Below, in pieces: positions 10,979-23,544 of a DNA stretch of 64,000 bases. The position numbers were made by a program, and so were the translations under genes. The notes under the pieces are model-generated. The model did not search any database. It had not been told where the DNA came from and saw only the letters and a list, made by a program, of their open reading frames with translations. The stretch's first letter is position 1. Each line of letters begins with the position of its first letter. Source of the DNA: Macrobrachium rosenbergii (lineage: Eukaryota; Arthropoda; Malacostraca; Decapoda; Palaemonidae); NCBI RefSeq assembly GCF_040412425.1, contig NC_089742.1, positions 72,087,506 through 72,151,505 of the forward strand, given 5' to 3'.

Positions 10979-13900
10979 CTACATCCCAACTCATAGGCAC
11001 TCCTGATGACTGTGCATGAGGCATAGGCATTCCTGATGATGGTGTATGAGCCAATGGTACTGGTGGGTGATAACCAGAAGGCAAGTTCTGAGAACCTGAA
11101 GACCATGCATTACCAGGTCTGTCATTTCTTGGGACAAAACGAGGATCTCTGTGCTGTGGACCAAGGATATTTGAATAAGGTCCTGGCTCCCGTCGAGGAT
11201 CTCTCATTCCAACCATGGGTGCATATGGTCCAATATCAGGACGAGCTTCCCTTCCTAGTGGAATTGATGTACTTGCAAATTTTCCATGTTCTTGCCATAG
11301 ATCTCTATTAGAACCTCCAAAATCTTGTCTAGGATCTCTTGTTAGAGGTGAATGGTCTTGCCTTGGATCCCTTAGTTCTCTAGGGTCCCTAGGATCTCTA
11401 CCCAAAGCAGAATGCTCATGCCTGCTCAACTGTCCAATTTCTTTTCTTGGATCTCTTATACGGGACTCAGTGGGACCAGTGCTTTTCCTGGGATCCCTGT
11501 TTTCTCTACTTAAACTTTCACTTGTACTTGCAACTGATGCATCAGGCCTTTTATCTTTTGCTGCACCACTGTATTTGACTAAATCCTGTCTTGGGCCCCT
11601 AACAGCTTGTGATGTAGTACCAATTCCAGATGAGAGACGTGGATCTCTAGCACGAGACTCAGAATCTTTTAATGATAGAGAATCTGCGGGAATTAACCTA
11701 GGATCTCTGACTAAAGTTTGTGAATCTTGTTTCTGTTTCCGTGGGTCTCGTGAAATCTGACTTCCTGTGTCTGCACATTCACTTTTATCTTCAGGCAACA
11801 GTGTATCCAGCAGAGATACTGGGGACTGTGATGGGAGAATGGATTCTGCCCTTTTAGAGGAAAAATCTTTGTTAGCAGTTGCATTGTGAGGTGGAGACTT
11901 AATTTCACTGCTAGTCTGTCTCTTTAACTTGTACTTTTCCATCTGTGACATGGCAACTCCCCTCTGACCTGGTCTAATAAATTCACCAGCATCTTGAGCA
12001 ATTTTAGATCGAATATGATCCAGTCTACTTGGGGTATCTTTTTTATTTCCCCTGTCAACATTTTCTGCCATTTTTGGAGGAGGTGACTTTGGTAATGGAG
12101 GTAAAGGAGGCTGTGGTGGCTTTGGTGACTCTGGTAATGGAGGTGGAGGCATGGCTGGTAATGGTGGTGGTGGTGGGTGAGCCTTCGGTAATGGAGGTTG
12201 TCGAGGTAATGGGGGATGCGTTGAAGGCAAAGATGGTGAACGTGAATGTGACGATGAAGACACAGAATGATAAGAATGTTGTTGCTGGACAGATGACTGA
12301 TGAGGACGAAACTGTTGACAACGCATATCAACATCTCCAGAATTTCCTCGGCTAATGCGAGGATCTACCGGCCTCTGAGCCCGATGATCTTGATCCCAAA
12401 CACTGCTACGTATCCCAACTTGAGGAGCTGAACTTGGTGACGTCATGGAGGACTGTCTCTGAGGTAGGGGTATTTGGGAAATATTAGGCACTCTGGCATC
12501 AATATCTCTAGCTCCATGATGAGAACCATGACTTCTGTGGGGATACACTTGAGGTATCTGTCTTAAATCTACATCTCTATTACCAGACATCACAGCTGCA
12601 GATGCACTGTTACTAGCAGGCAGATGATGCCGTGATGTTGATTCACTATCAAGGGTTTTCCATACTTCCTCTGGATCATAAGGTTCATCATCTTTGGCAG
12701 CTGCGGCTGGTCCAACAAAATCTTCATAACGATAAGAAGGGCCTGGTCCTGATCCTGATTTTGATTTTTCATTACTCTGAATCTGTGCTAAAGCTTTCTT
12801 AATGGCTTCTAAATCAACACCCTTTTCTTGTAAGTTCTGAAGTGGAATAGTTTTAACTGGTGTTGCTTCCTCTGAATCCAAAACAGGGCTGAAACACGCC
12901 TCCTGATCTGGAGACTGAGGAGTATCTGTTGGTGAACTTGGAGAAGGGGACATAGGACTATCCAATGGTGGCAGTGGTGGTGGAGGACCTCTATTTTCAG
13001 TGAAATGAGAAGGCTGGGGACTACTTGTAAATGAGCTACCCACTCTCTTATTCCTTTCATGATCTATATAAACTGAAGAATTTTGTGTGTGTGTCTTTTT
13101 CATAGCTGATGGCAGAAAACTTCTCCCAGATGTCTCTTCAAGGGAATGACTCCTGTGTTTATTAAACTGAGTTTCCTTTTGTCTTTCTTCAACAATATCT
13201 GGTGCTGAGTTATTGCTCTCTTTCCTTATGATACCTCTTGCCTTAACATCATCTCTCCAACTGCTTCGATGTTCCACTCTTGGCTCCTTAACAGATCCAG
13301 AGGACCGATCATCAGTTTTGCTAGGCTTTGAAGAATCACTTCCAATACCAAATATTCTCTGCAATTTTTCACGAGAGCTATCAAATAACTCTTTATTAGC
13401 CTGACTTGGTGCTGAGGGAGGCATTGGAAGATCTAATAAGCTATTCCTTTTTGACGAATGTCCTCCATCATCATTCTTTGAAATTTCTGAATAACCATGG
13501 TGGCGGACTTTATGTGACTGTTCATTTTCAGGAGGTCTAACATTCCTGAAAGTTTCATGGCTCTTCTCCCTGTCTCTATTTGAAAATAAGTTACCACTGT
13601 CTCTGCTTCGGTCACTTTCACTGGGATTTCGTTTCCTTGGATCGCTTACATCACTTTTACTTCTTTCCAAATAACTCCTTTGGTCAGTTAACTTGGGCTT
13701 TTCCTGTTCCCTGCGATTCTCACTATACCTCTTTCCATCCCCAAATTTACCATGCATATCCTTTTTTTCTAATATCACAATATCACTTTCACCATCTGTT
13801 GTCTCTTTGGATGGTTGTCTGTTGCCTATCCAAGGCTTTGAAGTTTTTAAAGAACTTTGAGAGTTCTTAGTATTTAAAGAAACCCTATTACTAGCTCCAT

Positions 13901-14177
13901 GACCTGGTCCACTACTGTGTCCAGGGGCAGTAGCATGGCCCAAACCACTTCCATGACCATATACACTTTTTTGACTTGAGACAGTTTCATGTTTGGAAAT
14001 TGCCTGTTTTGGGGCACTAGAATTTCCTGGTATAGCTGCATGACCTGAGTCAGATGGTCGCTGCACTACAGCACTTCCTTGAGAATGAGCTGGTCCAGCT
14101 ACAGTAAAGCGACTTTGTGAAGTTCCTGGTGTCGATAAAACTTTTTCACTTTTTTGCTCACTGCCTGACCCAGGTTT
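10979..14177 (-). CDS. Host gene, giant exon, N-terminal part: proline-rich, RDPR-repeat region
   Basis: This is the upstream part of the same giant exon. The splice acceptor is a pyrimidine-rich TTTTTCAG ending at 14178, and the frame is open from 14177 down to 10869. The sequence is Ser/Arg-rich, then has poly-proline clusters (about 11.93-12.25 kb and 12.9-13.0 kb), then about eleven RDPR motifs between 11.1 and 11.8 kb. RDPR runs are known from the ZC3H4/ZC3H6 and Suppressor-of-sable group of nuclear RNA-surveillance proteins, but no CCCH finger is visible, so the resemblance may be compositional. The frame does not run into the RRM frame without skipping one G near 10979. I treat both parts as one protein because the exon is continuous and the RRM frame has a stop (TAG) immediately upstream and no start of its own. 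Confidence 0.8.
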
Positions 14178-14264
14178 CTGAAAAAGAAAAAATATATAAA
14201 CCAGATTCTTAAATAATGAATATTAGTAGAGTACACCTAATTAAGTTATGGAACCTACACATAC
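14178..14264 (-). other. 87-bp intron of host gene
   Basis: On the minus strand it begins CAG/GTATGTGTAGG and ends TTTTTCTTTTTCAG. It joins two phase-0 codons. Confidence 0.85.
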
Positions 14265-14339
14265 CTGTAATGAAATCCTGGAGGTCTTGGTAAATTCATG
14301 TTGGCTACATCTGATTTTAGTACTCTCCATACAACACTG
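14265..14339 (-). CDS. Host gene, 75-nt internal exon
   Basis: This is a 25-codon exon. The acceptor TTTTTGTTTAG ends at 14340 and the donor CAG/GTATGT begins at 14264. Both boundaries are phase 0, and the frame joins the upstream exon 19363-19441 and the giant exon without a stop. The short peptide (QCCMESTKIRCSQHEF...) has no recognisable domain. An alternative acceptor three bases further in (AGCAG) would drop one Gln. Note that the acceptor sits 15 nt from the target-site TTAA of a piggyBac-type insertion in the upstream intron. Confidence 0.8.
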
Positions 14340-14355
14340 CTAAACAAAAATCTTA

Positions 14356-15795
14356 TTAACCCTTAAACGCCAAGTCTCTATTTACAAAAGTGTCTGCCGT
14401 ATGCCAGCGGGTTTGAGAGTTAGCGCCGAAGAGGAAAGAAGGTTTCTTTCAAAAAATCACAGCACACTTAGTTTTTAAGATTAAGAGTTAATTTTTGGCT
14501 CATTTTTTTCTCATTGCCTGAAGTTTGGTATGCAATCATCAGAAATGAAAAAAAATATCATTATCATATATAAATATTGGAATATATGACAGCACAAAAA
14601 AAAATTTCATATATAATTGTATACAAATCGCACTGTGAGCAAAACGGTTAAAGCTAATGAGTTATTTTTTTTTTATTGTATTGTACACTAAATTGCGATG
14701 ATTTTGGTATACAACAAATTGTAAAACAATCAAAGCAACACAGAAAATATTATCACAAAATGATGCATGAATTAAATAGCAAGCGGACGTAAAAAAAAGT
14801 TTTTTTTCTAAAATTCACCATAAATCGAAATATTGTACTAGAGACTTCCCATTTATTGCAAAATGAAAGTAAATGATTGAATATTACTAGAATGTAAAAG
14901 TTTTAGCTTACAATTGCATTTTTCGACCATTTCGGTCAAGTCAAAGTTGACCAAAGGTTGAAATTTTGGCACTTATCGTGATATGAAAATATGTCAAAAT
15001 TGATAAAAGCTACAACCACGAGTTATTTTTTTTTGTACTCTACATGAAACTGCGCACATTTTCATATATAAAACTTTATGTAACGACTAATAGAAAATAG
15101 TGCAAAAATTACAACAAAGTGACTAAAGAATTTCTGAGATTTTCAGCAGATTTAGCGAGGACGTAAGGAAAAAGCTTTTTTCAAAAATTCACCATAAATT
15201 GAAATATTGTGCTAGAGACTTCTCGTTTGTTGCAAAATGAAGGTAAATGATTGAATATTACTAGAATGTAAGAGTTTTAGCTTACAATTGCATTTTTCGA
15301 CCATTTCAGTTGAGTCAAAGTTGACCGAAGGTTGAAATTTTGGCACTTATCGTGATTTATATGAAAATATGACAAAATTAATAAAAGCTACAACCATGAG
15401 GTATTTTTTGTTGTATTCTACATGAAATTGCACACATTTTCATATATAAAATTTTATGTAAAGGCTAATAGAAAACGGTGCAAAAATTGCGACAAAGTGA
15501 CTAAAGAATTTCTGAGATTTTCAGCAGAGTTACCTGGTGCTTTCTTTTGGGATAAGAAAGAAATTCACGCATGCGCAGCTGGGTCACGCTTGTAAACAAA
15601 ACAACAGCGTGATCCGTGAACTCCCAGCATCCCTCAAGGCGCGTGATTTAAAATTTTTCGCAAACGAGGCCTATTAGTATTTTTCCGTGAATATTTAAAA
15701 AAACTTTTTGTAGTCGACGTATTTTACGTCCACTCGGCACCCGACAGACAACTTTTGTCGACGTAAAATACGTCCAGTCGGCGTTAAAGGGTTAA
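14356..15795. mobile_element. piggyBac-type non-autonomous element with TTAA target duplication
   Basis: The element proper is 14360-15791 (1,432 bp), flanked by TTAA at 14356-14359 and 15792-15795. Its ends are inverted: CCCTTAAACGCC on the left and GGCGTTAAAGGG on the right. TTAA duplication with CCY-type termini is the hallmark of piggyBac transposons. No ORF is present. The interior contains an approximately 365-bp direct duplication (about 14806-15170 and 15174-15536) beginning aattcaccataaat. Confidence 0.85.
14806..15536. repeat. Two 365-bp direct repeats inside the piggyBac-type element
   Basis: Both copies carry the same string of blocks: attcaccataaat, aaatgattgaatattactag, agcttacaattgcattttt, aaagttgacc, tctgagattttcagcag. 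They differ by scattered substitutions and a 3-4 bp insertion. Confidence 0.85.
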
Positions 15796-18040
15796 GTACA
15801 CCGTGCCAAATATAATAAAAACTTTAGTTCAGATTTGGAAAATAAACATAACATTACTTTTAGAAAAGCAATCTTTATAAAACAATTTTTGAAAAGCAAT
15901 CTTTTTAACATTCTGTATCAGAATAATTTTATGACATTCGATAATAAAATATACTGAAGCTAAGAAGTTTACCTAAGGTTGCTAACTATACTCTTAATAC
16001 TGTATAGCTCATTTGTATTTACATCTGTATAGTAAATTTTTAAATATTAGCCATATAAAGTCAGCTAAGTATGAAAAATTATGTAATTTGCTTACCATTG
16101 TCCCCAATGCAAAGTCTAGCAAGAAAACGGTCTTAGGTATACCTGGGTGAGAATATGAAGGATGAGAGAGACATCCTCTGATAATCAGGCAAAATTGTTC
16201 AAAGAGCCTCAAGAAACCTTTATCAAGGCAATGAGGTTCAAGCCCTCAAGCTGTAAGACCTAGTTAGGAGCTGAGTGGTAGTCTATAATAGACAAGAGCT
16301 TGTCTCTGTGAATGTGAACAAAAAACTCATGTGATCTGCTAAAAATGCATCCAAACTTATATATAGCCCTTTGATCACACCAATCAAAGTAGTAGTACAT
16401 CTCTCAGCACCTTAACAAGATAGACCTAACAAAGTGGGATACCACTCAGGTTATAGCCAACGAGAGGCCACCAGAGTTATCTGAGACTGAAATGACCAGC
16501 ACTCAGTTGATCACAGTGATGGATCAGGAATGAAGGTGAATAGCATGGACATTAAGGGTGCCCCAAGTATTGGAAAGTGTCTTACAATGCAATCCAGGGG
16601 TCAGACAAGCAAGCTGAACACCAGAGGCTTTCTCACTGCATTACTTGGGCACCTGCCTCACCAATTTTCAGAGGGTAAAGAGACTGGGCCCAACCTTGCT
16701 TGTTTACATATGACACCATTGTATGCTGTCAGTATCAACACTACAAAGTATCCCTTCAACTGTTTCCAATATGCTTGAATACCCAACCAGTGCACCCACC
16801 CTGAGAACGTTGATGTACAGGTGAGAATCCTCTCAAGTCCACACACCTGAAAAGAATGAGCATTTTAGGTGTACACCAAATCCCTCCTTCAATGCGTCTG
16901 AGAATCAAACCTCTCCAACAGGGATGAGTTAACTGGAACTACCACAAGGAGATTCCTGTCATCAATCCACAAGCATGATCTTCCCTCACTGCCCCTGTTC
17001 ATGGAATGAGGAGTCTTAAAGGACTGACACAGGATGACCAGTGTTGTTTCAAGCACCACTGAAATAGATAAATGTTGATACACCCACGAAGCATGAATTT
17101 CTTTATAGATGACAGGTAACCAAGAGAGACTGCCAGGCTGAGCTGGTTGATGCTGTTAAGACAGGAACTGCGCTGATACCTCCTTGAGTCTGTTGCTCTT
17201 AGTGTCTGTTCTGATCAACAAGCCAAGATATTTTGTTCATTCTTTGAATAGGAGATTGGGCTTCTCAGTTTATCGCTATTTCCAGAATGGAACACAAATG
17301 GAGAAGTCAATCCCACTTCCAATCCTAGAGCAATTGCATTTCGGAAGTTGCCAGGATCAACCAGTCATCACTGTATCATAATAGCTGGATCAGAAGCAAA
17401 TGGGCCCAAACCAACACCAGCATGAGCACCTGTAGAATGGTTGACAATCCAAAAGAAAGTGCTTTGAACAAATAAATGTCTTATTGCAGATGAGATGAAG
17501 CAGAAGTACTTCTGAGTCTCCCAATGCAAATAAATGGTCAAGATGCTATACAGTACTGTATTTCATGTAATCTTACATAATTCTCAGTATAGGTTTGCTT
17601 ATACATCAACTTCACCTTTATAAACTTTGCAAAGCATCATTCTGCTTTTTTAATCTATGGACTGTGCTATTACTGCAATCACACAGATTGGTTCTACAGG
17701 AACTATAGTCCCACATACTTGCTGATTTTCTATGAAAGAAGCATAATTTTTAATAATAAAAACAGTGGAAACTGAAATTTAAAAAGTAGCTTCTAAACTC
17801 TGTGATGATAAACACCTTGTGCATGTGATATTTTGAAGCATGGAAAACCTAAGAACTCTCTCTCAACCTAAGGACTTAAAGAAAATACTGCAGGAAACAC
17901 AAAAAACATAAATATTGTGAAAAGAGTATGCTGTATTACAGTATATACACTGCAGTAGACGGCAGCAACATATATGCAAGGATAGGCTTACTGGAGCCTA
18001 CACTGATGACAATTATCGTGATGAAATTTTAATAAAGATA
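15796..18040. other. Host intron sequence, nothing recognised
   Basis: This lies between the exons at 14265 and 19363. Short ORFs of 60-80 codons are present on both strands but show no domain or repeat and are not convincing. Confidence 0.5.
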
Positions 18041-18835
18041 TGTTTCAAACATGAAAAATTTTTATTCAATTTGTATTTTTCACAACTACAAACCTAAGGT
18101 CTTTATGTAGGGCGAAAAATCTCTTAAGCGCCAGCTGGATCCCATAAAAAACAGAACAAGGGTTGGTGACAGCCGGGTGATAGCCAATGGGGAGAGAGTA
18201 GGCAGAATCTGACCTCTCTTAGCCCTCTTGCGCCATGTGATGCACCAGTCATCTCTTAAACATCTTCCTCGCAAGACGTGCACTACCCTATCTCACTTAG
18301 AAGCTGGTTTATAACGCACTTCATGCCATATCTACGCCTTGGTGTTTTGGTTTTTTGCTTTATGTATTTTAGGATTCTGTGCTCTATTTATGTTTGTGTG
18401 CTTAATGCAAAAGCTTGATTTATCTAGGAAGGCTTTGCTGGGGTAGGTAACAATCCTTGCTTTCGTTATTTAACCTCTTTCAATACTGATCCTCATATGA
18501 CTTGTAGCAGATGTAAATCTAATGATTGTAATGTAAGTAACCCTTGTTCTGAGTGTCGTGACTGGTCTCCTGAGCAATGGAAGTGTTTTGGTCAGAAGAA
18601 GAAATACAAGAGGAAATCGGCTGTTTCGTCTTGGGATGGCTTCTCGCCTCCAATGGTGGCCAACACAGCCATTCCTTCTTGTTCCCTCTCTCCTTTACCA
18701 GATTTGCCTCTCATTGCTTCTTCTTCTCAGGAAGATTTTACTCCTTCTCATTCATCTATTGCTTCATCTTTAAATAAATTGAGGAGGGGTTCAGGAGATC
18801 TTGTGCTTGATTTAGCTACCTCTGTTCATGTGTGT
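18040..18835 (+). mobile_element. DIRS 5' fragment with gag start
   Basis: A fragment of a different DIRS subfamily in plus orientation: about 450 bp of leader followed by a gag N-terminus. It breaks off at a (GT)n run at about 18828-18853. No other part of this element is nearby. Confidence 0.65.
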
Positions 18836-18868
18836 GTGAGTGTGTGTGTGTGTCCCCCATCAACATAG
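18497..18868 (+). pseudogene. DIRS gag N-terminal fragment
   Basis: The frame is open for 123 codons. The N-terminus has CxxC-x(n)-CxxCRDW (CSRCK ... CSECRDW), the same signature as the gag of element A (CSGCK ... CDECRDW) and of element B. A basic stretch and a Ser/Pro-rich tail follow. The last residues are encoded by a (GT)n microsatellite and are not real gag. In DIRS elements the first ORF is a gag-like nucleocapsid protein; a zinc-binding role is inferred from the cysteines. Confidence 0.65.
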
Positions 18869-19362
18869 AGACAGGGTTTGTACCATATATGAACAAATCT
18901 ACATTTCATATAATCTCATAATGATGTTTTCATACAACTCCTAAATTCTAAATATACATGTGTTTCATGCAACTTTCTAGACTTAATTTTTAGCCTAATT
19001 TTTGAGGATCACATATACAACGTTCAAGATGTGTCTGTGTGGCCAAGCACCAAAAAAGGATAGGCTAAATATTTTATTACATTCACACATAAAATACAGT
19101 ACCAAATTTATAATGAATTTTTTTAGAGAAACTTGGCTGCAAATACATCAATTTTCCTTATGGTAAAATCTCTTCCCTCTTTGTTATAAATGGTTTCTTA
19201 AATAATTATAAAAACAACAGATATTGTTTGAAGATTTTTGCAAAATCCTGAAGTTTTAAATAGTAGGATCTCACTACTCACAATCATTTAGTTTCAATGA
19301 AAACCTTTGGAAAAAATTACTTAAATGAAACATTTACAGAGGCTATAATAAAATTCACTTAC

Positions 19363-19441
19363 CAAAGATTCTGCTTTTTGCATTTTGTCCTTAATGCTTA
19401 ACAGTACAGCTTCCATTTTCTGAAGCATCTCCATTTTGGGC
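19363..19441 (-). CDS. Host gene, 79-nt internal exon
   Basis: The acceptor TTTCACACTACAG ends at 19442 and the donor GTAAGTGAAT starts at 19362. The exon contributes one base to a split valine codon, then 26 codons (PKMEMLQKMEAVLLSIKDKM...), and ends in phase 0. The peptide is amphipathic and helical. It joins 61013-61178 upstream across a 41.6-kb intron and 14265-14339 downstream across 5.0 kb, with phases matching at both junctions. No ORF search of this size would find it; it rests on splice-site and frame agreement. Confidence 0.82.
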
Positions 19442-22400
19442 CTGTAGTGTGAAACAAAAATTTATTTATTTTTATCTACTTGCAATTTCATTTGCTGACC
19501 TATACCATATAATGTACTTATAAATAGCAACAATATATTATGAAATATTACATATATAAAGCTTTAAAGAATACTGTAATTTAAATTTTTCTTAAATGAA
19601 CAAACCAAAGCTTCTTGTATACAAGTATTCCTGGCACAAGTTGGTTGATGGCAGATGGGTGAATGGCAGGGCACCACCTACTCATGTGTCAGTAACCCAG
19701 CACATTTTTCTTTACCAATAGGGACTGTGCAGGGTTGGCTGGGATGGAATTATGAAACATGGTTTTTGTTATCTCTTCCCAAAACCATCTTAGGGAGTAA
19801 ATTGGCACTGTTTCAAAAATTTGAGAAAAATGAAAGGTTGGGAACCCCTTCCTTCTCCTGTAAGTCTGGGATTACGTAAGAGAGCAAGGAGAGTTGACTC
19901 ATGCAACATCTTTCACATCCTAGCACAGTGATGAAGACCAAGCTGAGCCCTATGCCAAAGTTTAATTCACCATGCTGAACCATATCCTAGGAGAGGTTTA
20001 GAGAAGTCCTGTCTTTCCTGTTTAGGAAATAAGAAATAAAAGTCTTTTGGCAAAAATATCATCATCCAAGGTGAGACGTTTCACTCTTTAGTAAAGGGTG
20101 GATCGAGATAAAACATCAAATGTAAGTTTTCAGACAGGTGCAGGGTTGCATAGCTCTCCTGCATCCATCAGACCAGCATGAACACAAGCTGGGCTGTCCA
20201 CTGCTGGGAAGGGCACAAAGGAGGGGAAGATGCCTGGTATACAAGATAGTCATTTCATCAATCTATGCCAAACCTTGTACCTTAATCATGATGTAAACTT
20301 GTCCAAGAGACGCTGGGAACACTGTACAACCATTAAGTAACAAGTAAAGTTCAGACAGTTCAGGGGGGGGCCTTGTGCACAGAGAATGGAAGCCAGTCAG
20401 TCAGGACACTAACCTTGATACCTAAAATGACTGTTTTGCCTGAAAGGGGTTAAGTCTATCTCCAGACTGCAAGCTAAGATGACAAAAATCCATGTTTTGC
20501 CATCACAAAAAGACTGGAATTCAATTCAAAGGGTGCAGGGTAAAGAGAGGATGACATTCTTGCCATTCAGTTGGCTGGTGCTGAAGGGAGGCAGTAGTTG
20601 GGTACAGTGACATTACCAAAATTCCAAGCATTCTCTTGGAACCCTCACAGAAAAGGTGACTGAGAACCAGAATTAATGGGTGATAACTGTAGGCAAGGGA
20701 TGGCAGACTGACAGGAATCAAGATGGATCATCTATCCTTTCCATGGACCTAATGCAGCCAAGAGGAAAACTAGTGTGACAGCCAAAGACGCAGGACAAGA
20801 GGTCTCATTCTTCCTCAAAGTGAATGAGTCATGTGAATTAGTGCCAACTTAGAGAGAAAAATGCCAAACTGGAATAGTGACGGCTATCATAGAGGAACCT
20901 TTCCTATGAAGAGCAACAATGACAATCTTCTGGGTTCCTGCAGAGGAAGGAAAAGCTGAAGCTTCCCTTTCAAATAGGGAAAATCTGTTGTCCACAATCA
21001 CCCAAAAATGTAAAGTTCTCAGAGTCCTCCATTCTGTCCCATGACAGCAAAGATACTGTAAGAAGGGGTGGTTATGCAAATGCGCACCTAATTCCTAGGG
21101 AGAGCAAACAAGCTGCAAAGATGGGGAATGGTAATAGCAGTACTGTACCTCCACTGCCTCTTGAGGATCTTGAATTCCCTCCAAAGAGGGAGTCTGGGTG
21201 TTTAGTACTAAAGTCCCCAAGGGACAGCAAATGCTGCACCTCCATAAAGTCCAAATCAATAACCCTCCAACAAGGTGACACCCAGTGAAAAGACCAGTCC
21301 TAGATCAATAACGACTGAAACTGGCAGACAAGACACAAAGAAAACATGCATATTCAAAAGCTACGATTCCTCCTCAAAATGGAAAATGAAAGCTAGACAG
21401 GAAGTGGCACCAGTTATGAAACAGGTATATCTGGAGGAAGAACCTTACTATTCCATTCTCATTTCCTGTGTTTTCCCCACCCAACCCTTTCCCTTCCACT
21501 TTCTGAGTCAGGGAAGCAGTATAGGTACCAACCATGAATTTTATGGGAGAAGAGGAACTAATAAACTCCTACCAGAGACATACTGCTATTGCCTTGATGA
21601 TCTAAGCAGTGGTAGCCAAAGACATTCTGACCCCAGAGAAAACAAGGTAGTCCAGGATCAACTTGCTCTTGAGAGTGAAGGGGAAAGGTCTCACAGCACC
21701 ATCCCAGTATATGGAAGAATCAAAAGTAAAGGTGTCAACTTCACAGGAAACTGAGAGGTATACCTAGATACAGAAGAGGATGAGAAAGGAGTTAAAGAGT
21801 TTGAGCACAGGGACCTTCAGTAGAGACTGGTCAACAAGGGAGGAATTGCTTCACACCTCCTTTGGAAGACTCACTGAAGATTACTTGTAAATCTTGTCAC
21901 TAACCAACAACTTCTCCTGGTGCCAGATCTCACTGCAGGGAATGGTGACCACTGTTTACTCTACAATACAAGGAACACTCATAGGATACTCCAAAGATAA
22001 ACCTAAGCGCAAGACTCCCTACACCCAACCCTCTTAATTTGTCTGAAGATGGAAAGAGAGAGCAGAAGCAAACAACTCTCTTCTAGAGAAGTTCACATAA
22101 AAAATCCATGCGAAAAAGTAACTTCAGAAACCTGTCATAACTCTGTTTCTCTTGTATTTAAACAAATCTTACCATAGAGATAAAGGTTAATACAATATGT
22201 AAACACTTATAATGTCATATGACAAACTTGACAGCTTCAAAAAAACGTTTATAAAAAGATAAGGTTGCTGAATGAGAAAAAAAATTTTTATACTCATTGT
22301 TTCAGTATTCATAACAAACTGAATGATGAAATACAAAAGAAATAAAAGGTAATAAAATACGAGGCTTCACAACCCAGTCAAGAACAGTGACCACACAAAA

Positions 22401-23323
22401 AATTAGAAATCTTGACTTGACTGTGGCCAAAGAAAAAGTGCTGGTGACAAGAAGGCCCTGTGGTAACAGGGCCCCTGACTTGAAAAATTGTGTGATTAAA
22501 GTTCTTAATAAGGGATAGAAGTAGCGAATTCATTCACAAAGAACACCATGATTTTTTTAGAATGTTCCTCACTTCCAAATAATGCTAAAATATATTCCTT
22601 AGAACTGAAACACGTTCTCCTTTCTGCTTGCAACAACTAGGGGAATGTCAGGGTTTCCTTCTGCCTTGTGACCGCCTGTTTTCTCTGCTCTCCTCCTTAA
22701 CCATTATATATAGCTGCTCAATACTCAATGAATAAAATTACTGCAAAAATTATAACTAACACAAACTTAGAGTACATAGAATATAACATAATTTCACTAA
22801 CCTCTTAATTGGTAAATGTTTCTTCAAATTAAACATGTACGAAATTAATGCATACTAAGTCTGTGTTCAGGAACCTAAGAGAAAATTAATGAACTAATCT
22901 GTTTCTCATACTCCAACAGCAAAATGCTACAGGGGAACTATATAAATAGGGAATGATAAACTTATAAAATATGCTTTGACAATGGGTTATTGACACTTGA
23001 GTGGGCACTGCTCACCTATCTGCCACCATTTATCCAACTTGTTTACAAGTTTCAATGAGCATTACCAGTTCATATCAGGAATTTTCCTTATTCTCCTTCT
23101 CAGCCTAATCCCTAACTGAGATCAGTCCTTTAAACAAGCCTTTCCAACACTTCATTTCATAATTTTTTCCAGCATATATTTATAGACAGGTGCCTTCCTG
23201 ACTCCAACTCTATTTTATCCAGGCTTGGGAATACTCTTGTATTAATAAATTTGTTTGTATTCTTGGATAAGCAAGAACAATTTACTTATTTATCATATAC
23301 TGCAGTAAACTGCTACATGTATT

Positions 23324-23326
<3 letters not shown>
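19442..23326. other. Host intron before the transposon stack
   Basis: No gene is supported. It holds two copies of the unclassified repeat described downstream of the gene: about 19615-19720 (minus) and 22985-23090 (plus). The rest is AT-rich or unclassified. Confidence 0.5.

Positions 23327-23402
<76 letters not shown>
23327..23402. repeat. (GA)n microsatellite, 38 units
   Basis: An uninterrupted GA run of 76 bp. Confidence 0.95.
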
Positions 23403-23405
<3 letters not shown>

Positions 23406-23544
23406 GTAATTTCATGGGATGAGAAAATGGGTAATATGGCATCATAAATGTTAGAACACTGTAACATTTGTTGGACATACCAGAGTGACACAGAGGAGAC
23501 ATGCAAGAGTTTGAAAATACTTGTACATAGTGAAAGCTGAAAGT

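Noticed and set aside
10869..10985. Programmed frameshift or short intron in the host gene
   Set aside because: No slippery site, no stop in the upstream frame at the shift, and no GT/AG pair gives both correct phase and usable length. Kept only as a frame discontinuity.
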